A DNA stretch of 64,000 nt from Prescottella agglutinans (GTDB taxonomy: Bacteria > Actinomycetota > Actinomycetes > Mycobacteriales > Mycobacteriaceae): positions 62,001 through 126,000 of the forward strand of contig NZ_RKLP01000010.1 in NCBI RefSeq assembly GCF_004011865.1. Direction: 5' to 3'. A program made the translations under genes and the position numbers. Position 1 is the stretch's first letter, and every line of letters begins with the position of its first letter. Under the pieces are notes generated by a model, which was not told where the DNA came from, searched no databases, and saw only the letters and a list, made by a program, of their open reading frames with translations. This document shows, piece by piece, positions 14,412 to 25,051 of this stretch.

Positions 14412-15113
14412 GTGCTTGAGCCGAACGGACCGTTGCCCCCCGAGATCTACTGGCGTCGGCGTGCCGTCGCCTTGGGCGTGATCGTCGTGGTCGTCGTGTT
14501 GGTCGTGTGGATCATCGCGTCCGTTCGCGGCGGTGACGACGCCCCCGAGTCCGCGGCCGCGGCCGCGACGTCGGAGCTCACCGAACCGACTGCCTCCGGC
14601 GCGCCGTCGTCCGAATCGGGCGACGAGTCGGGGGCGTCGGCCAGTGGGGCGGGTGGGGCGAGCGGATCGTCCGCCGCGGGCACCTCGGCGACGACGGCCA
14701 CGAGCACCGGCGCGGCCACCGCGCAGTGCGCCGACCAGTCGCTCGCGGTCAAGGCCACCCCCGATCAGCCGCAGTACAGGATCGGTGACGAGCCCAGCTT
14801 CACGATCGCGATCACCAACATCGGGACCAGCAAGTGCGAGCGTGACCTGGGGTCGGCCATGCAGCAGGCGCTCGTCTACACCCTCGACGGGAACAAGCGG
14901 TTGTGGTCGAACGTCGACTGCTACCCGAGCGCCGACCCCGCGGTGCAGGTCCTCGAGCCGGGTGGCCAGGCGCGGTTCACCGTCAAGTGGTCGGGCAAGA
15001 CGTCGGAGCCCGGATGCGCCGCCCCGCGGAACCAGGTCCCCCCCGGCGGCTACACGGTGATCGCCCAGCTCGGCGGGCTGCGCAGCGCGCCGGAGCCGTT
15101 CAACTTCGCCTGA
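14412..15113 (+). CDS. Membrane-anchored extracytoplasmic protein (Rv3587c-like)
   Basis: A 233-residue protein with one N-terminal membrane helix (VALGVIVVVVVLVVWIIASV), an Ala/Ser/Gly/Thr-rich linker of about 60 residues, and an outer domain with four Cys in two likely disulfides (QCADQS, KCERDL, DCYPSA, GCAAPR). The start LEPNGPLPPEIYWRRRA and the position between carbonic anhydrase and disA match Rv3587c. Function unknown. GTG start at 14412; it converges with disA. Confidence 0.8.
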   Translation: MLEPNGPLPPEIYWRRRAVALGVIVVVVVLVVWIIASVRGGDDAPESAAAAATSELTEPTASGAPSSESGDESGASASGAGGASGSSAAGTSATTATSTGAATAQCADQSLAVKATPDQPQYRIGDEPSFTIAITNIGTSKCERDLGSAMQQALVYTLDGNKRLWSNVDCYPSADPAVQVLEPGGQARFTVKWSGKTSEPGCAAPRNQVPPGGYTVIAQLGGLRSAPEPFNFA

Positions 15114-15128
15114 CGGCCGGTCGCGGTC

Positions 15129-16214
15129 CTAGTCGTAGGGTCCGCTGATCGAGGCCTCGGCGAGCCGCGAGAGGCCTTCGCGGATGTGGCGTGCCCACAA
15201 CCCGCCGATACCGTCCACGGACTGCAGATCCCCGGCGGTGGCCGCCAGCAGGCCTTGCAGCGTGCCGAACGAATTGACCAGCCGGTGGATCTGCATGAAC
15301 TGCAGTCGGGGCACCCGGGTGAGGACGCGGTAGCCGCGCGGGCTCATCGGCGCGTCGAGCGCCTCGATGGTGCCCGGATATCCGAAGGCGCGGGCCAGCG
15401 TCGTCAGGTCGAGCAGGTCGCCGTCGGTGAGCTTGTCGACGGCCGCGAGGGTGCTGTCGACCGCCGCCGACGATGCGGGCTCGGAGCCGGCCAGGTAGTC
15501 GCGCACCACCAGCTGGCGCATCGTGTCGTTGTCGCCGACGAGCTCCTCGAGCTGCAGCGCGAGCTGCCGACCGTCGGTGCCCAGCTCGAGCACGTCCTGC
15601 TCGATCTCCACCGACACGCGGCGCACCATCTCGAGTCGCTGCACCACCGTGAGCGCGTCGCGCAGCGTCACGAAGTCCTCGATCTCGACGACGGACAGCT
15701 GTCGGGTCACCTCGTCGAGCCGCGACTTGTAGCGCTCGAGCGTCGCGACGGCCTGGTTGGCCCGCGACAGGATGGTCGCCGACCCGTCGACGACGTGCCG
15801 GATCCCGCCGACGTACACGCTGACGATGCTCATCGACTGGCTCACCGACACGACCGGGAATCCGGTCTGGATCGCGGTGCGCTCGGCGGCACGGTGCCGG
15901 GTGCCGGACTCGACGGTGGGGATCTTGTGGTCGGGCACCAACTGCACGTTGGCTCGCACGATCCGGGTGCCGTCGGTGGAGAGCACCACGGCGCCGTCCA
16001 TCTTCGACAGCTCGCGCAGGCGGGTCGGCGCGAACTCGACGTCGAGTTCGAATCCGCCGTCGCACAGTTCCTCGACCTGGTCGTCGTACCCGAGGACGAT
16101 CAGCGCACCGGTGCGGCCGCGGAGGATGCGCTCGAGCGCGTCGCGCAGGGCCGTTCCGGGGGCGAGGCGAGCGATCGTTTCACGGAGCACGGCCGAAGGC
16201 GCAGCGTCGTTCAT
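15129..16214 (-). CDS. disA: Diadenylate cyclase DisA
   Basis: A 361-residue enzyme that makes cyclic di-AMP from two ATP and, in the octameric form, scans DNA. The catalytic motifs DGA (residues 73-75, [10 protein letters not shown]) and RHR (106-108, SGTRHRAAE) are intact. The central helical spine contains [15 protein letters not shown]. The C-terminal helix-hairpin-helix DNA-binding part is [19 protein letters not shown]. It corresponds to Rv3586. In mycobacteria it adjoins radA; here a thioesterase gene lies between them. Confidence 0.95.
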   Translation of the reverse strand: MNDAAPSAVLRETIARLAPGTALRDALERILRGRTGALIVLGYDDQVEELCDGGFELDVEFAPTRLRELSKMDGAVVLSTDGTRIVRANVQLVPDHKIPTVESGTRHRAAERTAIQTGFPVVSVSQSMSIVSVYVGGIRHVVDGSATILSRANQAVATLERYKSRLDEVTRQLSVVEIEDFVTLRDALTVVQRLEMVRRVSVEIEQDVLELGTDGRQLALQLEELVGDNDTMRQLVVRDYLAGSEPASSAAVDSTLAAVDKLTDGDLLDLTTLARAFGYPGTIEALDAPMSPRGYRVLTRVPRLQFMQIHRLVNSFGTLQGLLAATAGDLQSVDGIGGLWARHIREGLSRLAEASISGPYD

Positions 16215-16330
16215 CGCGAAATCCCCCCTCGTGCGGTTGGTGTCTCCGGTCGGAATCCGATTGAGTCCGAGGTCACATCTGGCCGAGCCGCATTCGGGCC
16301 ACGGTCGGGCCGTCTCTACATTACCTAGTT

Positions 16331-16891
16331 GTGAGCAGTACTTGGACCTTGCCCGATGACCTCGTTCTTCCGGAGGTGCCGGAGTGGTACCCGGCTCCCG
16401 GTGAGCCGCTCCCGCAGCACTGGTCCAAGTGCTTCGGCTGTGGTGACGACCAGCCCGCCGGCATGGCGATGAGTTTCCAGGCCGCCGACAAGCTGTCCGT
16501 CACGGGTCGGCTCGAGGTGGCCAAGCGCTACCAGGGCGGCCCGGGCGTGATCCACGGCGGCATCCTGTCCACCGCGTTCGACGAGGTGCAGGGCATGGCG
16601 TGCATGGTGCTCGGCGGCCCCGTCGTCACCGCGCATCTCGAGATCGACTTCGCGCGGCCCATCCCGCTGGGCGCGGTGCTCGAGTTCCGGGCGCGCATCG
16701 AGGGCACGGTCCGCCGCAAGGCGTACACGACGTCGGAGGCGTTCATCGTCGAGGGGCCGGGCACCGACCCCGACACCGCCGTCGCGACGTCGCGGGGCCT
16801 GTTCCTGACCGTCAATCCGGAGCACTTCGCGCCGACGGCGGCGTTCGTCGACGGCGATGCCACGTCGCCGTTCGGCACGTCGGCGGTCTGA
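16331..16891 (+). CDS. PaaI-type hotdog thioesterase
   Basis: A 186-residue single hotdog domain with the PaaI/4HBT hallmark [15 protein letters not shown], where the Asp/Glu after the helix is the usual catalytic position. The N-terminal part contains [15 protein letters not shown], a Cys pair common in actinobacterial members. It hydrolyses acyl-CoA thioesters by family; substrate unknown. GTG start at 16331. It sits between disA and radA on the opposite strand, ending 3 bases before the radA stop, so it interrupts a gene pair that is adjacent in mycobacteria. Confidence 0.85.
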   Translation: MSSTWTLPDDLVLPEVPEWYPAPGEPLPQHWSKCFGCGDDQPAGMAMSFQAADKLSVTGRLEVAKRYQGGPGVIHGGILSTAFDEVQGMACMVLGGPVVTAHLEIDFARPIPLGAVLEFRARIEGTVRRKAYTTSEAFIVEGPGTDPDTAVATSRGLFLTVNPEHFAPTAAFVDGDATSPFGTSAV

Positions 16892-16894
16892 CGC

Positions 16895-18283
16895 TCACCG
16901 AAGATTCAACGCCCGCAAGGCATCTCCGACGTTCGACACCTCGACCGGACGGATGCCCTTCGGGAGATCCCCGGAGTCGACCGGCACCACCGCGCGGGTG
17001 AAGCCCAGCCGCGCGGCCTCGGCGACCCTCCGGCCGACGCCGGACACCCGCCGGACCTCGCCGGCCAACCCGACCTCGCCGAGCACGACGGTTCCGGTCG
17101 GGATGGGCCGGTCCTTGCCGGCGGACGCGACCGCGACGGCCAGCGCCAGGTCGCACGACGGGTCCGTCATCCGCATCCCGCCGACCGTCGCGGCGTAGAC
17201 CTCCCGGTCGGACAGTTTGATGCCGTGACGGCGCTCGAGGACCGCCAGCACCATCGACACCCGCGCCGAGTCGAGCCCGCTCACCGCTCGGCGCGGTGAC
17301 GGGTTGTGGGTGGGCGCGACGAGCGCCTGCACCTCGCCCAGCAGCGGCCGCTTGCCGTCCATGGTGACCGTGACGGCCGTGCCGGACACCTCGTCGGTGC
17401 GATGGTGCAGGAACAGCCCCGACGGGTCGCTGACGCCGACGATGCCGTCCTCGCGCAGTTCGAAGCAGCCCACCTCGTCGGCCGCGCCGAACCGGTTCTT
17501 GATGCCGCGGATCATCCGGAGGGACGAGTGCTTGTCGCCCTCGAAGTGCAGGACCACGTCCACCAGGTGTTCGAGCGAGCGGGGGCCGGCGACCGCACCG
17601 TCCTTGGTGACGTGGCCGATCAGCAGGACCGGCACGCCGCTGGCCTTCGCGAGCGACGTCAGCGCGCTGGTGATGGCCCGCACCTGCGTCACGCCGCCGA
17701 CGACGCCGTCGACGTCCGCCGCGAGCATGGTCTGCACCGAGTCGACGATCAGCAGCGTGGGCCGGACCTGCTCGACGTGCCCGAGAACCGTCGCGAGATC
17801 CGATTCGGCGGCCAGGTAGACCCGTTCGTGCACGGCGCCGGTCCGGTCGGCGCGCAGCCGGACCTGGCCGGCCGATTCCTCGCCGGTGACGTACAGCGAG
17901 CGATCGTCGGGCCCGCGCGACGCCCACCGGTGCACGACCTCGAGCAGCAGCGTCGACTTGCCGACGCCCGGCTCGCCGGCGAGCAGCACCACCGAGCCGG
18001 GTACGACGCCGCCGCCGAGCACGCGATCGAGTTCGTCCACGCCGGTGGCCTTGGCGCGGGTGGCCGTGCCGTCGATCTGGGTGATCGGGGCCGCCGGAGT
18101 GGTCGGCAGCACCGCGGCGGCGCCGCTACGGGCCAGTGAGGCGCCCGGACGGGCCGCCACAGCGGTGAGGACGGGCGCCTCGTCCATCGAGCCCCACGTG
18201 CCGCACTCGGGGCAGCGGCCCACCCATTTGGCCACCGTGTGCTGACACGACGAACATCGGAAGCTCGACTTAGGTTTTGCCAC
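16895..18283 (-). CDS. radA: DNA repair ATPase RadA
   Basis: A 462-residue RecA-like helicase that extends recombination intermediates. The zinc finger uses Cys10, Cys13, Cys24 and Cys27 (CSSC and CPEC). Walker A is GEPGVGKST and the radA-specific loop [11 protein letters not shown] follows. The C-terminal Lon-like domain has [12 protein letters not shown] and [11 protein letters not shown]-type segments. GTG start giving AKPKSSFRC. It corresponds to Rv3585. A terminator separates it from lpqE upstream on the same strand, so it has its own promoter. Confidence 0.95.
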   Translation of the reverse strand: MAKPKSSFRCSSCQHTVAKWVGRCPECGTWGSMDEAPVLTAVAARPGASLARSGAAAVLPTTPAAPITQIDGTATRAKATGVDELDRVLGGGVVPGSVVLLAGEPGVGKSTLLLEVVHRWASRGPDDRSLYVTGEESAGQVRLRADRTGAVHERVYLAAESDLATVLGHVEQVRPTLLIVDSVQTMLAADVDGVVGGVTQVRAITSALTSLAKASGVPVLLIGHVTKDGAVAGPRSLEHLVDVVLHFEGDKHSSLRMIRGIKNRFGAADEVGCFELREDGIVGVSDPSGLFLHHRTDEVSGTAVTVTMDGKRPLLGEVQALVAPTHNPSPRRAVSGLDSARVSMVLAVLERRHGIKLSDREVYAATVGGMRMTDPSCDLALAVAVASAGKDRPIPTGTVVLGEVGLAGEVRRVSGVGRRVAEAARLGFTRAVVPVDSGDLPKGIRPVEVSNVGDALRALNLR

Positions 18284-18311
18284 GCGGGCAGCCTAGTGAG
18301 CCCGACCGACA

Positions 18312-18346
18312 GAAGAGCCCGGGCGACGGTGTCGCCCGGGCTCTTC
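18312..18346 (-). terminator. Intrinsic terminator between lpqE and radA
   Basis: A perfect 16-base stem (GAAGAGCCCGGGCGAC and complement) with a three-base loop, 35 bases after the lpqE stop on the minus strand. It is followed by TGTCGG, a weak tail. Confidence 0.8.
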
Positions 18347-18380
18347 CGGAAAGGCGGTGGATCTCGAGGATCCGCGGGAT

Positions 18381-18977
18381 CTAGTGACCCTCGGACACGA
18401 CCGGGGACTTGTCCGACTCGTGGCGCTCGGTCTCGTGGCCGGCGTCGACCGGGACCTGCACGACGACGTCGCCGGCGTTCTGGAACGTGAAGGTGACCGG
18501 GAAGGTCAGGCCCGGGCGGACGCCCTCACGGATGTCCTCGAGGGTGACGTCGATCAGGCTGACGGTCTCGGGCGCCTCCTCGGGAACCGAGACGTCCGGG
18601 TTGCCGGCGCCGAGGGAGGTCTGCGGCTTGATCTCGCGGGTGCCGTCCTTCTCGTCGATGGTGACGGAGCCGGCGTAGTCGGTCTTGATGCCGGTCAGCT
18701 TGTCCGTCGCGTGCTCGCTGAGGTTGACAGCGGTGAAGGCGAGCTGCGCGTTGCCGCCCGGCTCGATGCTGTACTCCTCGGAGTTCGGGTAGACGACGTG
18801 CACGTTGCGCAGCGCGATGTCCCCGCTCGTCGCCTGGTTGCCGTTCACCGCAGCGACCTGAGTGGCCGTCTGCGAGATCTGACCTGCGCCGCACGCGGAC
18901 AGCACGAGCGTCGCGCCGGCAGCGAGGGCGACAGCGGTGGCGACTCGACGAGTCGGCGACGCATTGAGAGCAGTCAC
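18381..18977 (-). CDS. lpqE: Lipoprotein LpqE
   Basis: A 198-residue lipoprotein. The signal peptide ends in lipobox LSAC with lipidated Cys29, followed by an immunoglobulin-like domain (ALRNVHVVYP, LTFPVTFTFQNAGDVVVQVPV) and a charged His-containing tail. Corresponds to Rv3584. Its role is not known. The GTG at 18977 follows a near-perfect GGAGGACAACCC and is preferred over the ATG nine codons upstream. Divergent from carD across about 300 bases. Confidence 0.9.
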   Translation of the reverse strand: MTALNASPTRRVATAVALAAGATLVLSACGAGQISQTATQVAAVNGNQATSGDIALRNVHVVYPNSEEYSIEPGGNAQLAFTAVNLSEHATDKLTGIKTDYAGSVTIDEKDGTREIKPQTSLGAGNPDVSVPEEAPETVSLIDVTLEDIREGVRPGLTFPVTFTFQNAGDVVVQVPVDAGHETERHESDKSPVVSEGH

Positions 18978-19244
18978 GGGTTGTCCTCCATGGGTCAGGT
19001 TCACAATCCACTAGGCAGAGTAGTAGTCAGCCTCGAGGGGCCGTCCGCTGGGTACTCGTAACGAGGTCGTGTCAGGTGCACAACGGTTGTCCGCGTGCGG
19101 GTTCGGGCGCGCTCCGGGGGTTGTCGAACCGGTGGTCGGGGCGGCCCGAAATGCACGGTTGACGCGTCCTGTCAAGCCCTGAGCTCAGGCAAGGATGCCC
19201 CTGACCTGCACCGTTGATGGGACGATCGTTTGGTCACGTGTTAA

Positions 19245-19763
<519 letters not shown>

Positions 19764-19765
19764 CA

Positions 19766-20449
19766 GTGAGCGAGAACCGAGGACCGGTCGTCGCGCTGGT
19801 CCCTGCTGCCGGACGCGGTGTCCGGCTGGGCGAGTCCGTTCCGAAGGCGTTCGTCGAGCTCGCCGGGCGCAGCATGCTGCGCCGGGCCGTCGACGGGCTG
19901 CTCGAGTCCGGCGTGGTGGACACGGTCGTCGTGATCGTGCCCGAGGACCTCGTCGACGCCGCGCGGGCGGATCTGCCCGACGACGTCGTGGTGGTCGTCG
20001 GCGGCGCGGAACGGGCCGATTCGGTTCGGGCCGGACTCGCCGCCGCGACCGGCGCCGAGCTGGTGCTCGTGCACGACGCGGCCCGCGCGCTCACGCCTCC
20101 GACGCTGATCGCGCGGATCGTGGCGGAACTGCATGCCGGACGCACCGCGGTCATCCCGGTGCTGCCGGTGAGCGACACCATCAAGACCGTCGACGTCCTC
20201 GGTGCCGTGACCGGTACCCCACCGCGTTCGGAGCTGCGGGCGGTGCAGACGCCGCAGGGCTTCGACGCCAATCTCCTCCGCCGCGCGTACCAGGACGTCG
20301 ACGGCGACGCGACCGACGACGCCGGACTGGTCGAGCGGCTCGGGGAGCGGGTCCGCACCATCGTCGGCGAACCCGAGGCATTCAAGATCACGACACCATG
20401 GGATCTCGCCCTGGCCCGGATTCTGCTCGGGCAGGCGGGAACCGAGTAG
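19766..20449 (+). CDS. ispD: 2-C-methyl-D-erythritol 4-phosphate cytidylyltransferase IspD
   Basis: A 227-residue enzyme of the MEP isoprenoid pathway, joining CTP and methylerythritol phosphate. The nucleotide-binding start is LVPAAGRGVRLGESVPKAF, and LVHDAARALTPP and VQTPQGFDANLLRRAY are the other conserved segments. GTG start two bases after the carD stop. Corresponds to Rv3582c. Confidence 0.95.
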   Translation: MSENRGPVVALVPAAGRGVRLGESVPKAFVELAGRSMLRRAVDGLLESGVVDTVVVIVPEDLVDAARADLPDDVVVVVGGAERADSVRAGLAAATGAELVLVHDAARALTPPTLIARIVAELHAGRTAVIPVLPVSDTIKTVDVLGAVTGTPPRSELRAVQTPQGFDANLLRRAYQDVDGDATDDAGLVERLGERVRTIVGEPEAFKITTPWDLALARILLGQAGTE

Positions 20450-20493
20450 ACCCGGGCAGGTCCGGGCAGATCCGAGGATAGGGAGTTCCGAGC

Positions 20494-20970
20494 GTGCGAG
20501 TCGGAATCGGCACCGACGTCCATCCCATCGAGCCTGGCCGTCCGTGCTGGATGGCGGGCTTGTTGTTCGAGGACGCCGACGGCTGCGCCGGGCATTCCGA
20601 CGGCGACGTTGCGTCCCACGCGTTGTGCGACGCGCTGCTGTCGGCGGCGGGACTCGGTGACCTGGGCTCGGTGTTCGGCACCGGCCGCCCGGAGTGGGAC
20701 GGCGTGAGCGGTGTGCGGATGCTCACTGAGGTCCGGCGGCTGCTGGGCGACGCCGGATACGTCGTCGGCAACGCGTCGGTGCAGGTCATCGGCAATCGAC
20801 CGAAGATCGGTCCACGTCGCGAGGAGGCCCAGCGGGTGCTGTCCGACGTGCTCGGTGCGCCGGTGTCGGTGTCGGCCACCACGACGGACGGCCTTGGCCT
20901 CACCGGTCGCGGCGAGGGCATCGCCGCAGTGGCGACCGCGCTGATCATCCCCGCTGATAGCGACCGGTAG
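20494..20970 (+). CDS. ispF: 2-C-methyl-D-erythritol 2,4-cyclodiphosphate synthase IspF
   Basis: A 158-residue trimeric zinc enzyme, next step but one after IspD in the MEP pathway. Metal ligands Asp8 and His10 (GTDVHP) and the GHSDGDV motif (His34, Asp36) are present; [18 protein letters not shown] is the conserved C-terminal segment. GTG start. The 44-base gap after ispD contains short repeats of GGTCCGGGCA type only. Corresponds to Rv3581c. Confidence 0.95.
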   Translation: MRVGIGTDVHPIEPGRPCWMAGLLFEDADGCAGHSDGDVASHALCDALLSAAGLGDLGSVFGTGRPEWDGVSGVRMLTEVRRLLGDAGYVVGNASVQVIGNRPKIGPRREEAQRVLSDVLGAPVSVSATTTDGLGLTGRGEGIAAVATALIIPADSDR

Positions 20971-20981
20971 AATCGCTCGTC

Positions 20982-22390
<1,409 letters not shown>

Positions 22391-22391
<1 letters not shown>

Positions 22392-23356
22392 TGGCGGGTA
22401 ATTCGAGCAGGCGCGGTGCGATCCGCAAGGGTGGCACCAAGAAGGGCCAGGTCGTCGGATCCGGCGGCAAGCGCAGCAAGGGCCTCGAGGGCCGCGGTGC
22501 CACGCCGCCGGCCGAGGCCCGGACCAAGCATCCCGCGGCGAAGAAGGCGCGCGCCGCCGCCCGCGCCACGGAGCAGCGCCAGCAGCAGCGTGTCGCCGCG
22601 ATCCGTCGCGCCGAGGACTCCCCGGAGATGGTGCTCGGACGCAACCCCGTCGTCGAGTGCCTGCGTGCGGGCGTGCCCGCGACGGCGCTGTACGTGGCGG
22701 TGGGCGCGGAGACCGACGACCGTCTCAAGGAGTCGGTGCAGCGGGCCGCGGACGAGGGGATCTCGATCCTCGAGGTGCCGCGCACCGACCTCGATCGCAT
22801 GAGTGCCAACGGCATGCACCAGGGCATCGCGCTCCAGGTGCCGCCGTACCGGTATGCGCATCCGGACGACCTGCTCACCGCGGCCCGTACCCGGCAGGAG
22901 CCCGCACTGCTCGTGGCGCTCGACAACATCACCGATCCGCGAAACCTCGGCGCCGTGGTGCGTTCGGTGGCGGCGTTCGGCGGTCACGGTGTGGTCATCC
23001 CGCAGCGTCGTAGTGCCAGCGTCACGGCGGTCGCATGGCGCACCAGTGCCGGCGCCGCCGCTCGGCTGCCCGTCGCTCGTGCGACGAATCTGACCCGCAC
23101 CCTGAAGGATTGGCAGTCCAAGGGCGTCCAGGTCGTCGGCCTCGACGCGGGCGGCGACACGAGCCTCGACACCTACGAGGGCACCGGTCCGGTCGTGATC
23201 GTCGTCGGCTCCGAGGGCAAGGGCCTGTCCCGTCTGGTCCGCGAGACGTGCGACTCGATCCTCAGCATCCCGATGGCCGGTGAGGTGGAGTCGCTCAACG
23301 CGTCCGTCGCCGCGGGCGTCGTGCTGTCCGAGATCGCGCGCCAGCGGCGCGGCTGA
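22391..23356 (+). CDS. TrmH/SpoU-family RNA 2'-O-methyltransferase (RlmB-like)
   Basis: A 321-residue SPOUT methyltransferase. A basic low-complexity N-terminus (about 75 residues rich in Lys, Arg, Ala, Gln) precedes an L30e-like substrate-binding domain ([19 protein letters not shown]) and the knotted catalytic domain with [27 protein letters not shown] and [19 protein letters not shown]. Likely 23S rRNA Gm2251 methylation by family. ATG overlaps the cysS stop. Corresponds to Rv3579c. Confidence 0.92.
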
Positions 23357-23371
23357 TCGACCCGGCCGAGG

Positions 23372-24235
23372 TCACAGCACCTTCCGGAACCTGATCCGAC
23401 ATCCCGGTCGCAGCTGAGCTGCGGCCGGGATGTCGTCTTCGAGGACCACGGCGATCACCGGGTAGCCGCCCGTCACCGGGTGGTCCGTGAGGAACAGCAC
23501 CGGCATGCCGTTCGGCGGGACCTGCAGGGCGCCCGTCACCATGCCCTCGCTGGCCAGTTCGCCCCGGTGCGCGCGGTGCAGCGGCCCCGGGCCCTCGAGA
23601 CGCGCGCCGACGCGGTCCGTGTCGGTGGTGACCGTCCATGTCTGCCGGACGAGAGCGGTCCGGGACGCCGGGGTGAACCAGTCGTCGCGCGGGCCCAGGC
23701 GGATGCGCAGTTCGACCGTGTCCGCGGCCGGTGCCGGCGGGGGGATGAACTCCTCGATCGGCCACTCGCCGTGCAGCTGCCCGACCGGCAGCCGATCCCG
23801 GTCGCGGAGCGGTTCGGGTCCGATTCCGGAGAGGGTGTCGGTGGCGCGGCTGCCGAGGACGGCGGGGACGTCGATGCCGCCGCGAACCGCGAGATAGGTC
23901 CGCAGTCCGGCGGACGCGATCCCCAGGGCGATCTCGTCGCCGTCCCGGAGGTGCAGCGTCGAGTAGAGCGGTCGCGGTGTCCCGTTCACGGTGAGGGGCG
24001 TGGGGGCGCCGGTGACCGCGATCGTCGCCGGGCCGATCGCGCGGGCCCGGAGACCGCCCAACGTCATCTCGAGGGTGGCCGCCGACGGATCGTTGCCGAC
24101 GAGTCGGTTGGCGCTGTCGTGCGCGACGATGTCGGCCGCGCCCGAGACGCCGACCCCGAGCGCCGCGTTCCCGGCACGCCCACGGTCCTGGACCGTGGTG
24201 CGTGCGCCGGCACGTGAGACTTCGAGCCATGCCAT
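23372..24235 (-). CDS. pxpC: 5-oxoprolinase subunit PxpC (biotin-dependent carboxylase-like)
   Basis: A 287-residue protein of the KipA/PxpC family, one of three subunits of the bacterial ATP-dependent 5-oxoprolinase PxpABC. Hallmarks are the start MAWLEVSRAGARTTVQDRGR, then SGAADIVAHDSANRLVGND and AVRGGIDVPAVLGSRATDTLSGIG, and the late TDHPVTGGYPVIAVV. The usual partners pxpB and pxpA are 11 kb away (35044-36407). It converges with the TrmH gene and is divergent from the ZIP gene. Alternative annotation: urea amidolyase-related carboxyltransferase domain, the older name for the same family. Confidence 0.88.
   Translation of the reverse strand: MAWLEVSRAGARTTVQDRGRAGNAALGVGVSGAADIVAHDSANRLVGNDPSAATLEMTLGGLRARAIGPATIAVTGAPTPLTVNGTPRPLYSTLHLRDGDEIALGIASAGLRTYLAVRGGIDVPAVLGSRATDTLSGIGPEPLRDRDRLPVGQLHGEWPIEEFIPPPAPAADTVELRIRLGPRDDWFTPASRTALVRQTWTVTTDTDRVGARLEGPGPLHRAHRGELASEGMVTGALQVPPNGMPVLFLTDHPVTGGYPVIAVVLEDDIPAAAQLRPGCRIRFRKVL
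23400..23432 (+). terminator. Hairpin in the pxpC 3' end, likely terminator of the carD-trmH operon
   Basis: Sixteen-base arms (CATCCCGGTCGCAGCT against AGCTGCGGCCGGGATG, one G-T pair) almost back to back. It lies 44 bases after the TrmH stop and inside the last 20 codons of pxpC on the other strand. No T tract. Confidence 0.5.
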
Positions 24236-24280
24236 GTGTCGATTGTGTCCGATCGGCTCCGTGGTGACTACGATCGGCCG

Positions 24281-24970
24281 ATGCTGACAGCTGCGCTGTA
24301 CGGTCTGGGAACGGCTCTGCCGCTGTTGTTCGGTGCGTGGGTGGGTCTGCGCTACGACCTGCCGCGCCCGTTGTTGGCCGCGCTCATGGCATTCGGTGCG
24401 GGCACGATGGTGGCGGCGGTGTCGTCGGAACTCTTCGCGCCCGCGTTCGCGATCGAGGGTGTGTGGGTCGCGGGGGCGTCGCTGCTCGCTGGGGCGGTCG
24501 TGTACGTCGTGGCCGACCACCTGATCGAGAACAAGCTCGGTCCGGCCGCACTGGGGTGGGCGTTGATGCTCGGCGCGCTGCTCGACGGGATCCCCGAGAA
24601 CACCGCGCTGGGCGTCTCGCTGGCGGGCGGCGGGGGAGTGGTGTTGTTGGTGGCCGTCGCGGTCGGCAACGTCCCCGAGGCCGTCGCGGGTGCGGCGTCG
24701 ATGCGCAAGCAGCCGGGATTCGATGCGCGTAAGGCGTTGTGGGTGTGGGCGATCACGGCCGTCGTGCTGGTGCTGGTGGTGGTGGCCGCGAACGCCGTCT
24801 CCGACACCATCCCGGACAGCCGCATCGCGGTGATCCAGGCGTTCGCGGGCGGCGCGACCATTGCGGTGCTTGCCGATTCGCTCATGCCCGAGGCGTACCG
24901 CGAGGGCGGGTGGTGGGTGGGGATCTCCACGGCACTGGGGTTCCTCGTCGCCTTCGCGCTGGGCGCCTGA
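24281..24970 (+). CDS. ZIP-family divalent metal transporter
   Basis: A 229-residue membrane protein with about seven or eight hydrophobic helices. The ZIP binding helices are DGIPENTALGVSL (helix 4) and GNVPEAVAGAA (helix 5), both with the characteristic metal-site residues. ZIP proteins move zinc, iron or manganese into the cytoplasm; the ion is not predictable here. ATG at 24281, 45 bases from the divergent pxpC start. A perfect long inverted repeat follows immediately. Confidence 0.88.
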   Translation: MLTAALYGLGTALPLLFGAWVGLRYDLPRPLLAALMAFGAGTMVAAVSSELFAPAFAIEGVWVAGASLLAGAVVYVVADHLIENKLGPAALGWALMLGALLDGIPENTALGVSLAGGGGVVLLVAVAVGNVPEAVAGAASMRKQPGFDARKALWVWAITAVVLVLVVVAANAVSDTIPDSRIAVIQAFAGGATIAVLADSLMPEAYREGGWWVGISTALGFLVAFALGA

Positions 24971-25037
24971 CCCGCGTTCTGCGCACTTGTCGTCCCCTCC
25001 TTCGGCCGGTGGCCGCGACAAGTGCGCAGAACGCGGG
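24971..25037. terminator. Perfect 22-base inverted repeat between convergent genes
   Basis: Arms at 24971-24992 (starting CCCGCGTTCTGCGC) and 25016-25037 are exact complements; the loop is 23 bases. It begins on the base after the ZIP stop and ends 15 bases before the stop of the convergent FAD oxidoreductase. It probably acts as a bidirectional terminator, but its perfection and length also suit a dispersed palindromic repeat. Confidence 0.65.
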
Positions 25038-25051
25038 AGTTTCGGGGCGGG

